The notes below the pieces were generated by a model that was not told where the DNA came from, did no database searches, and worked only from the letters and a program-made list of their open reading frames with translations. Positions 1 to 5,025 of a DNA stretch of 5,187 bases are shown here, one piece after another; within the stretch, counting starts at the first letter, position 1, and the number at the start of each line of letters is the position of its first letter. Position numbers and translations under genes: made by a program. The DNA is from Chloroflexota bacterium (lineage in GTDB: Bacteria > Chloroflexota > UBA5177 > JANWHV01): the NCBI GenBank assembly GCA_025450255.1, contig JANWHV010000037.1:1-5187 (forward strand), read 5' to 3'.

Positions 1-35
1 CCTCTCGTATCAAGCCTCTACAAAGGAGCCTCCAC

Positions 36-119
36 GTGGGTACATCCAGGGCGGTGCTGCCTCCGAGCAAAACGGCGCCGCCATGGGGCGCCGCCTATGG
101 AGGCGCTGGCCGTTCATGA
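36..119 (+). CDS. Possible 27-aa leader peptide, coupled to the MBOAT gene
   Basis: A short frame starts with GTG at 36 behind a strong ribosome binding site (AAAGGAG, 22-28, spacing 7). It ends with TGA at 117-119, which overlaps the preferred ATG of the MBOAT gene (116-118) as ATGA. The predicted peptide is rich in Pro, Ala and Gly, with no signal peptide or recognisable domain. The overlap and good binding site would suit translational coupling to the next gene. It could equally be a chance frame in GC-rich leader DNA, or a decayed piece of an upstream gene. No homology is claimed. Confidence 0.25.
   Translation: MGTSRAVLPPSKTAPPWGAAYGGAGRS
74..100 (+). repeat. Tandem 13/14-bp duplication in the leader
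   Basis: GGCGCCGCCATGG (74-86) is followed directly by GGCGCCGCCTATGG (87-100), two copies that differ by one inserted T. The first copy creates the ATG at 83, an apparent alternative start for the MBOAT gene that has no binding site in front of it. The second copy contributes to the GGAGG at 99-103 that serves the ATG at 116. Confidence 0.6.
99..103 (+). promoter_or_regulatory. Ribosome binding site deciding the MBOAT start
   Basis: GGAGG lies 12 bases before ATG 116. The spacing is longer than ideal, but nothing comparable precedes ATG 83. A start at 116 also gives the usual N-terminus of this family (Met-Ile-Phe-Pro-Thr). TGGAGG at 98-103 is complementary to CCTCCA at 29-34, so the site could be partly masked in the mRNA. 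Confidence 0.45.
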
Positions 120-1288
120 TCTTCCCCACGCTGCAGTTCGCGGCATTTTTCGCCGTAGTGCTCCCGTTGTCCTGGCTCTTCATGCCGCGGCCATGGCTGT
201 GGAAGCCCTTCATGATTGCCGCGAGCTACTTCTTTTACGGTAGCGCGGACCCCCATTTCGTCTTCCTCCTGGCGGGCTGCACGATCTGGAACCAACTTCT
301 CGCCACAATCATCGCTTCAAGGGGAATGGGTGAACGCGCGCGCTCGTGGCTGCTTGCACTGGCAATCGCCGGCGACCTCGGCCTCCTCGGCTGGTTCAAG
401 TACTACAGCTTCTTTGCCGGTAACTTCGCAACCTTGAGCGCCCGGCTTGGCGTTCCCGCGCCGCTGCCGCTCCTGCAGGTCGCGTTGCCCGTGGGCATCT
501 CCTTCTATGTGTTTCAATCCATGTCCTATGTCATCGACGTCCGGCGCGGCGCCGCGAAACCGGCCGGCTGGCTCGACTTTGCCCTCTATGCCTCATTCTT
601 TCCCCATCTGATCGCTGGGCCGATTGTCCGCGCCACCGAGCTGGTGCCGCAATTCGCCAAGCCGCGCAATCCCATGCGTATCGAGGCCGCGCGGGCCTTC
701 GGCTTGATAGCGGGCGGTCTGCTGAAGAAAATCGTGCTCGCGGATACTATCGCCACGAAGCTGGTCGACCCGGTTTTCGGATCGCCGTCCGTACATTCGC
801 GCGCCGATATCATCGCCGCCACCTATGGCTACGCGGTGCAGATTTATTGCGACTTCTCCGCGTATTCCGACATGGCGATTGGCCTTGCCCTCCTGCTAGG
901 GTTCCAGTTCCCGCCCAACTTCGATCGGCCGTATGCCGCCGTGACCCTGCGGGACTTCTGGCGCCGCTGGCACATGAGCCTCTCCCGCTGGCTCCGCGAT
1001 TATCTCTATATCGGGCTCGGCGGGAACCGGAAGGGCCGCGTGCGCACCTACGTGAACCTGATGCTCACCATGCTGCTCGGCGGGCTGTGGCACGGCGCGG
1101 CCTGGAACTTCGTGCTGTGGGGCGGCATGCACGGCAGCGGCCTGGCAGTCGAGCGACTGGTGGATGGACGGCGCGAGGCGGAAACTGTCCGCTGGCCCCT
1201 GGTGCGCTGGTTCATTACCTTCCAGCTTGTGTGCCTGGCCTGGGTGTTTTTCCGTGCCTATAACCTTGATACCGTGAACGAGATGTAG
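116..1288 (+). CDS. MBOAT family O-acyltransferase (AlgI-like), truncated by an in-frame amber codon
   Basis: This is a polytopic membrane protein of the AlgI/DltB class. In characterised members it passes an acyl group, usually acetyl, across the membrane toward a surface polysaccharide. Numbered from Met116, it has hydrophobic segments throughout, the conserved FPHLIAGPI block (162-170), YCDFSAYSD (244-252), a WHMSLSRWLRDY block with His286, and GGLWHGA with the invariant family histidine His326. ATG 116 is preferred over ATG 83 because the protein then begins as its relatives do. The frame stops at TAG 1286-1288 after 390 residues. The next 77 codons in the same frame encode the expected C-terminus up to 1522, so the intact gene would have 468 codons. 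The catalytic core lies before the stop, but the last membrane segments are lost, so activity is uncertain. The downstream SGNH gene is its likely partner. Alternatives are a recent pseudogene or a sequencing error. Confidence 0.85.
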   Translation: MIFPTLQFAAFFAVVLPLSWLFMPRPWLWKPFMIAASYFFYGSADPHFVFLLAGCTIWNQLLATIIASRGMGERARSWLLALAIAGDLGLLGWFKYYSFFAGNFATLSARLGVPAPLPLLQVALPVGISFYVFQSMSYVIDVRRGAAKPAGWLDFALYASFFPHLIAGPIVRATELVPQFAKPRNPMRIEAARAFGLIAGGLLKKIVLADTIATKLVDPVFGSPSVHSRADIIAATYGYAVQIYCDFSAYSDMAIGLALLLGFQFPPNFDRPYAAVTLRDFWRRWHMSLSRWLRDYLYIGLGGNRKGRVRTYVNLMLTMLLGGLWHGAAWNFVLWGGMHGSGLAVERLVDGRREAETVRWPLVRWFITFQLVCLAWVFFRAYNLDTVNEM

Positions 1289-1522
1289 CGCCGTGTTGTA
1301 TCCGGAGGCGGGACGGGCACATTGACCATGCCCGTGCTCCTGGCCATAGTGGCGGGTCTCGCAATACAGTTCGTACCACGGGCGCCACTGCTGCAAGCCC
1401 GCCTCATGTTCGCGCGCATCGGGCCTGTTCCCCAGGGTATCGTCCTCGCCGCGGTGCTGGTTGTCACCGGTGCGCTGGTTAGTGGCCAGGGCGTGGCGCC
1501 GTTCATTTACTACCAGTTCTAA
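1289..1522 (+). pseudogene. Detached C-terminal part of the MBOAT acyltransferase gene
   Basis: Read in the same frame past the TAG, this stretch continues the family without a gap: Arg-Arg-Val-Val, a Gly-rich turn, a hydrophobic helix (VLLAIVAGLAIQFVP), a second helix (GIVLAAVLVVTGALV) and the typical terminus GVAPFIYYQF before TAA. There is no frame change, so one base substitution in the codon at 1286 explains the break. Separate translation is conceivable, because GGAGG at 1304-1308 lies 13 bases before TTG 1322 and 19 before ATG 1328. Both spacings are poor. The stop lies just before the binding site of the next gene. Confidence 0.75.
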
Positions 1523-1526
1523 GGAG
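1521..1526 (+). promoter_or_regulatory. Ribosome binding site for the SGNH gene (GTG start)
   Basis: AAGGAG overlaps the TAA that ends the full-length MBOAT frame and lies 5 bases before GTG 1532. It fixes the GTG as the start. The arrangement suggests that in the intact gene, ribosomes ending MBOAT translation arrived at this site. With the amber codon they stop 234 bases earlier, which could lower expression of the SGNH gene if coupling matters. Confidence 0.7.
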
Positions 1527-1531
1527 TCTAC

Positions 1532-2974
1532 GTGTCCGCGTTGCCCGAGTCCGACTTTAAGGCAATGGAATCTTCGCCCGCCTCGACTGGCGTGCCGGTC
1601 GAGCAAGCGGAGCGCGGCGCGATACCCGTCGCCGGCGACGATGCCGCACTGTCGCCGACAACCTCGATCTATAAGGTGCTGCTGACGATCGCTATCGCTC
1701 TGCTCCTCGGGCTGATCCTGAATGCCCGATCCATCGTGCATGATGCCGCCGGCATGCCCGATGGCGTCGTGCGCGACGCGACCCTCTATATTGGCGATAA
1801 GGCGCTGTCGGTCGCCGATGCCACGCATTTGACCTGGCCGCGGGACCAACTGGATACGGCCCTCGGCAATTCTGCCCAGCCGGATATTCCGCCCCTGCTG
1901 CAGGTCGGCGCCTTTAATACGCCCGGACCGGCGCGCTCCACGCCGGCGGGGAATCCCACCAGCGCGGTACGAGCGATCGCCATGATTACGACACCCACGG
2001 CAACAGCCACGCCGCAACCACCCTCTCCGACCAGCACGCCGCCACCGCCCACGGCCACCGCCACGGCGAGCCCATCAGCCACGCCCGCCTCGTGCCGGCA
2101 GCTTGGCCGCGCGATCGAGTGCGGCGCCGGCACGCGTGGCGGAACCGCGCCCAATTCCGTTCCCTGCCGGGGCGGTCGGCAGAAGGTCTATTGTCCGCGC
2201 CCGCTCGCCTCGGCTACGGCCTCGGCCACGCCCGTGCCGCCAACCGCCACGCCGACGAACACCAGCGTGCCGCCCACGCCGACCATTACGAGCACGCCGA
2301 CCGCGACCGCCGGCCCGCCGCCGCGAGCGATCACCCACGCGGAGCCATTGCGTTTGCTCGTCACCGGTGATTCCCTGACCGGTTACATTGGCCCCGAGCT
2401 GATCGACAAAGCAATCGTCGCTGGTCCGGTCCACGGCTACGTCGATACGCACAACGGCACCGGCCTCACACGGCCAGATTTTGTGGACTGGTCGCTCGTG
2501 GCGCAGAAGCAAGTCGCCGCGGACAATCCGGATGCCGTGGTGGTAATGATTGGTGGCAACGATTTCCAGAACATGACCCTGCCCGGCGGACATTTCTTTA
2601 CGGCGGGCACGCCGGAGTGGACCGCCGAGTATCAGCGGCGGGCCGAGATCTGCATGCGCATCTGGGCGCAAGGCGGCGCCAAGCGCGTGTACTGGCTCTC
2701 CATGCCGCCGGCGCGGAACCCCGACTGGGCGCGTGATGACCGTCAGATAAACATCGCCCTCCAACGCGCGGCCGACGACGTGCCGGGCGCCGAGTTCGTG
2801 AACGTGCTGGGACCGGTCACCGATCACGGCAAATATGTAGACTTTATTCACTGGCACGGCCAGTGGGTGCTGATCCGCGAGAACGACGGCGTTCATCTCA
2901 ATCCCGCCGGCTCCACTATCGTCGCCGGCGAGGTGCTCGATGTGATTCGCCGTGAGTGGCACTTGAGTTGGTAG
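1532..2974 (+). CDS. Membrane-anchored SGNH/GDSL hydrolase-fold protein (DUF459-type)
   Basis: This 480-residue protein has a polar cytoplasmic N-terminus (1-45), one membrane helix (about 47-65) and a juxtamembrane segment (about 79-125) of the kind found in DUF459 proteins. A Pro/Thr/Ala linker (152-187), a four-Cys insert (188-221) and a second linker (222-264) follow. The SGNH domain fills 272-480. Its motifs are Gly-Asp-Ser-Leu at 279-282 with nucleophile Ser281, Gly-Gly-Asn-Asp with Asn343, and Asp-Gly-Val-His with Asp452 and His455, so the catalytic set is complete. Topology places the domain outside the membrane. Known SGNH proteins beside MBOATs (AlgJ/AlgX, PatB types) act in acetylating surface glycans, and I infer the same here. 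An esterase removing acyl groups is the alternative. The substrate is unknown. The gene ends in TAG, 11 bases before the dehydrogenase ATG. Confidence 0.85.
   Translation: MSALPESDFKAMESSPASTGVPVEQAERGAIPVAGDDAALSPTTSIYKVLLTIAIALLLGLILNARSIVHDAAGMPDGVVRDATLYIGDKALSVADATHLTWPRDQLDTALGNSAQPDIPPLLQVGAFNTPGPARSTPAGNPTSAVRAIAMITTPTATATPQPPSPTSTPPPPTATATASPSATPASCRQLGRAIECGAGTRGGTAPNSVPCRGGRQKVYCPRPLASATASATPVPPTATPTNTSVPPTPTITSTPTATAGPPPRAITHAEPLRLLVTGDSLTGYIGPELIDKAIVAGPVHGYVDTHNGTGLTRPDFVDWSLVAQKQVAADNPDAVVVMIGGNDFQNMTLPGGHFFTAGTPEWTAEYQRRAEICMRIWAQGGAKRVYWLSMPPARNPDWARDDRQINIALQRAADDVPGAEFVNVLGPVTDHGKYVDFIHWHGQWVLIRENDGVHLNPAGSTIVAGEVLDVIRREWHLSW
1985..2092 (+). other. First Pro/Thr-rich linker of the SGNH protein
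   Basis: Residues 152-187 are almost only Thr, Pro, Ala and Ser, with repeats such as Thr-Ala-Thr and Pro-Pro-Pro. It is a low-complexity spacer that probably extends the enzyme domain away from the membrane, and a plausible O-glycosylation target. The length of such linkers usually varies between strains. Confidence 0.8.
2093..2194 (+). other. Four-cysteine module with duplicated Cys-x8-Cys, between the linkers
   Basis: Residues 188-221 contain Cys188, Cys197, Cys212 and Cys221. The two halves, CRQLGRAIEC and CRGGRQKVYC, share length, the opening Cys-Arg and an aliphatic residue two before the last Cys. They are separated by 14 residues rich in Gly, Thr and Ala. On the extracytoplasmic side each half could close as one disulphide loop. 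I know no named domain with this pattern. Metal binding or a carbohydrate/wall-binding role cannot be judged from the sequence. Confidence 0.6.
2195..2323 (+). other. Second Pro/Thr-rich linker of the SGNH protein
   Basis: Residues 222-264 are again dominated by Pro, Thr, Ala and Ser and lead directly into the catalytic domain. Such linkers are common in extracytoplasmic proteins of Chloroflexota and support that placement. The two linkers isolate the cysteine module as an independent unit. Confidence 0.8.
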
Positions 2975-2978
2975 GGAG
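2973..2978 (+). promoter_or_regulatory. Ribosome binding site deciding the dehydrogenase start
   Basis: AGGGAG overlaps the TAG of the SGNH gene and lies 7 bases before ATG 2986. It selects this ATG over the in-frame GTG at 2956, which would add ten residues ahead of a standard Rossmann N-terminus and overlap the upstream gene. Confidence 0.75.
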
Positions 2979-2985
2979 AGAGCAC

Positions 2986-3843
2986 ATGCGCGTCGCCGTC
3001 ATCGGGCTGGGAGTGATGGGTGGCGGCATCGCCGCCCGGCTTGCCGCCACCGGCCACACCGTAACCGCGTACAATCGCACCCGATCGCGCGCCGAGGCCC
3101 TTATCGCCCAGGGCGTCGCCGTCGCCGATTCGCCGCGTGCCGCCGCCGAGGCCGCCGAGAGCGTGATCCTAATGCTCTCCGACGACGCCGCGACACGCGC
3201 TTGTACCGGCGGGCCGGGCGGCATGCTGGCCGGCTTGCAATCCGACGCCCTGGTCTTGCAAATGGGCACGCTCTCACCGGAGTTGACGTTGGACCTTGCC
3301 GCGGGCGTGGAGGCACGGGGCGGGCAGATGCTCGACGCGCCGGTAATGGGGAGCGCCAATGAAGCAGTTTCCGGCAACCTATGGATCCTGGCCGGCGGCT
3401 CTCCCGAGCTGCTTGAGCGCGCGAAGGCGTTGACCGCCGACCTGGCGAAAGAGGTATATCACGCCGGCCCGCTGGGGCAGGGCACCCGGCTCAAATTGGC
3501 GAACAACCTGCTCGGCGCCAATCTCGTCGCCGCGCTGGCGGAAACGATGGCCCTGATTGAAGCCTCCGGCATCGACCCCGCCATCTACGCCACCGTGCTG
3601 GCCGGCACCAATCTCGGCACGCGGATGCTCACGGGCAAGGCAAACCAGATGGTCGCGGCCGACTACACGGCCCGTTTCTCGATCGCCAACGAACGGAAGG
3701 ACGTGGGCCTTGCCCTGGCGCTGGCGCGGGGCTACGGCCTGTCTTTGCACCAGGGCGAGAGTGTCGCGGTACCGTTTGACGAGGCGATTGCGCGTGGCCT
3801 GGGCGAGAAAGACATCGCGGCCATACGATTGATGGCGTCATGA
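2986..3843 (+). CDS. NAD(P)-dependent beta-hydroxyacid dehydrogenase (3-hydroxyisobutyrate dehydrogenase superfamily)
   Basis: This 285-residue cytoplasmic oxidoreductase has the usual family length. The Rossmann motif GLGVMGGG (7-14) starts directly after Met1. Asn30-Arg31-Thr32 sits where NAD-specific members carry an acidic residue, which favours NADP(H). The substrate loop DAPVMGS (117-123) has Met121 where the commonest version has Ser. The catalytic lysine is Lys170 in the KLANN motif, with Asn174, and the C-terminal helical domain carries Lys-Asp in the ANERKD segment. Members interconvert 3-hydroxyacids and semialdehydes, for example 3-hydroxyisobutyrate, tartronate semialdehyde or glyoxylate. 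The substrate here cannot be read from the sequence. The stop overlaps the next gene as ATGA, so the two are probably co-translated. Given that partner, a step on a sugar-acid product such as a semialdehyde is likely, with glyoxylate/succinic semialdehyde reductase activity as an alternative. Confidence 0.88.
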   Translation: MRVAVIGLGVMGGGIAARLAATGHTVTAYNRTRSRAEALIAQGVAVADSPRAAAEAAESVILMLSDDAATRACTGGPGGMLAGLQSDALVLQMGTLSPELTLDLAAGVEARGGQMLDAPVMGSANEAVSGNLWILAGGSPELLERAKALTADLAKEVYHAGPLGQGTRLKLANNLLGANLVAALAETMALIEASGIDPAIYATVLAGTNLGTRMLTGKANQMVAADYTARFSIANERKDVGLALALARGYGLSLHQGESVAVPFDEAIARGLGEKDIAAIRLMAS

Positions 3844-4772
3844 GCGCGCCGGCCCGTGCAGATGCATATCGCGGCGTATTCCCCGTGCTTCCAACCACCT
3901 TTGACGAACATGGTGGGCTGGACCTAAAGAGCCAGAAGCGGGTGGTGGATTTCGCCGTCGACGCGGGCGTCGAGGGTATTTGTATACTTGCAAACTATTC
4001 GGAGCAATTCTCGCTCACCGACGACGAGCGTGATCTCCTGACCACGACGATACTGGCGCACGTGGCGGGGCGGATACCGGTGATCGTTACCACGAGCCAC
4101 TATAGCTCGGCCATCGCCGCGAGCCGATGCCGGAGGGCCGAATATCTGGGCGCCGCCATGGTGATGCTGATGCCGCCGTATCATGGCGCCACTATCCGCG
4201 CGAACGAATCCGGCATACTCAGTTTCTTCCGCGTCGTGGCCGAGGCGATCGATATTCCGATCATGATTCAGGACGCGCCGGTCAGCGGCGTCACGCTCTC
4301 CACCACGCTGCTGGCGCGGCTTGCCACGGAAATACCAACGGTCAGCTACTTCAAGATCGAGACACCCAGCGCGGCGGCCAAGCTGCGCGAGTTGTTGGAG
4401 CGCGCCGGCGTCGCCATCGAAGGACCGTTTGACGGCGAGGAAAGCATCACCCTGCTGGCCGATCTCGATGCCGGCGCGACCGGGACCATGCCGAGCGCGT
4501 CAATTCCCGACCTGCTGGGACAGGTCGTCAGGCTGTACCGCGGCGGCCGTCGAGCCGACGCTGTCACGCTCTATGAACGCGCGCTTCCGCTTATCAATTT
4601 CGAAAATCGGCAGTGCGGCCTGCTCGCGGCAAAGGTATTGTTGCACGAAGGCGGGGTGATCGCATACGAGACGGCGCGGCATCCCTTCGCGCCCCTGCAC
4701 CCGGACGCGCGCGCCGGCCTGATCGAGATCGCGCGCCGCCTCGATCCCCTCGTGCTCCGCTGGAGGCAGTGA
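3840..4772 (+). CDS. DapA-superfamily dehydratase, probable 2-keto-3-deoxy-L-arabinonate dehydratase
   Basis: This 310-residue (beta/alpha)8 class I lyase of the DHDPS/NAL superfamily resembles, as I remember it, the Azospirillum brasilense L-2-keto-3-deoxyarabonate dehydratase along the whole length: YRGVFPV near the start, ILANYSEQF (49-57), MPPYHGAT (111-118), YFKIETP (170-176), EGPFDGEE (194-201), NRQ (256-258) and the terminus LDPLVLRW. Lys172 is the Schiff-base lysine and Tyr114 lies in the conserved PPYHG. In the segment matching the DHDPS Leu-Tyr-Asn motif it has Ile-Gln-Asp (Gln144), so it is not a lysine-pathway enzyme. The expected reaction turns 2-keto-3-deoxy-L-arabinonate into 2-oxoglutarate semialdehyde in non-phosphorylating pentose breakdown (EC 4.2.1.43). 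The ATG overlaps the dehydrogenase stop and no strong binding site is visible, consistent with coupling. Other 2-keto-3-deoxy acids, such as those from uronate or hydroxyproline routes, remain possible. Confidence 0.85.
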   Translation: MSAPARADAYRGVFPVLPTTFDEHGGLDLKSQKRVVDFAVDAGVEGICILANYSEQFSLTDDERDLLTTTILAHVAGRIPVIVTTSHYSSAIAASRCRRAEYLGAAMVMLMPPYHGATIRANESGILSFFRVVAEAIDIPIMIQDAPVSGVTLSTTLLARLATEIPTVSYFKIETPSAAAKLRELLERAGVAIEGPFDGEESITLLADLDAGATGTMPSASIPDLLGQVVRLYRGGRRADAVTLYERALPLINFENRQCGLLAAKVLLHEGGVIAYETARHPFAPLHPDARAGLIEIARRLDPLVLRWRQ

Positions 4773-4773
4773 C

Positions 4774-4811
4774 GGGGTTGAGCCGAGATACGTGTAAAAA
4801 TAGGAATTAGG
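4774..4811 (+). repeat. Probable Tn3-family terminal inverted repeat (38 bp)
   Basis: The segment opens with GGGGTTGAGCC, has an A-rich middle and ends in ATTAGG. This is the general form of Tn3-family ends, about 38 bp beginning GGGG. It begins one base after the dehydratase TGA, and the minus-strand transposase fragment ends (TAA, complement of 4807-4809) inside its inner edge, where Tn3 tnpA genes usually end. The opposite end is not in the window, so the match and any 5-bp target duplication cannot be tested. The 5-bp candidate on this side would be GTGAC (4769-4773). Confidence 0.5.
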
Positions 4812-5025
4812 CGGGCAGTATGGCGGGCAACTCGCCCGGCTCCTGCAATGGCAACGTCATCTCTCCATCGAGCGGGGTGGGTGTCACGTCCAGGTTGACC
4901 GCATACTCGCCGAAGCGCTTGACCATGCGGGTGAGATAGGGACTGAGGCCGGCCACTGCTGCCTGTGACACGGGGTAGCCCTCCCGGATGCTCTTTATAA
5001 AACACCGCGCAGACGCAACTGATAG
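4807..5025 (-). pseudogene. Tn3-family transposase, C-terminal remnant
   Basis: Read on the minus strand, the frame gives IREGYPVSQ, then GLSPYLTRMVKRFGEYAV, then TPTPLDGEMTLPL and a Pro/Leu tail ending in TAA at 4807. The SPYLTR...KRFG.Y...L order is that of the extreme C-terminus of Tn3-type DDE transposases, and in Tn3 elements it sits next to the terminal repeat, as here. The frame is closed upstream by TGA at 5026-5028, and similarity seems to fade near 5010, so only about 65 of the roughly 1000 residues remain. There is no start codon or catalytic residue, and it cannot be functional. The tail repeats the GGCGGGCA octamer (4810-4817, 4822-4829) as Leu-Pro-Ala twice. Assignment is from remembered family features. 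Confidence 0.65.

Noticed and set aside
83..115. ATG 83 as the start of the MBOAT protein
   Set aside because: It has no ribosome binding site, lies inside a tandem repeat, and adds 11 Arg/Trp-rich residues ahead of the normal family N-terminus beginning at ATG 116.
896..2017. Long minus-strand open frame of 373 codons
   Set aside because: It lies opposite the MBOAT and SGNH genes, has no recognisable domain, and is rich in Arg, Gly and His as expected for the antisense of GC-rich coding DNA.
2075..2962. Minus-strand open frame of 295 codons opposite the SGNH gene
   Set aside because: It is an antisense shadow. The plus strand has a complete catalytic set and good start signals, while this frame has Arg/Gly-rich low-complexity content and no family motif.
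1286..2974. Genome-wide reassignment of TAG as a sense codon
   Set aside because: The SGNH gene ends in TAG at 2972-2974, directly at the next gene's binding site. Reading past it gives an out-of-frame run that soon stops, so TAG acts as a stop here.
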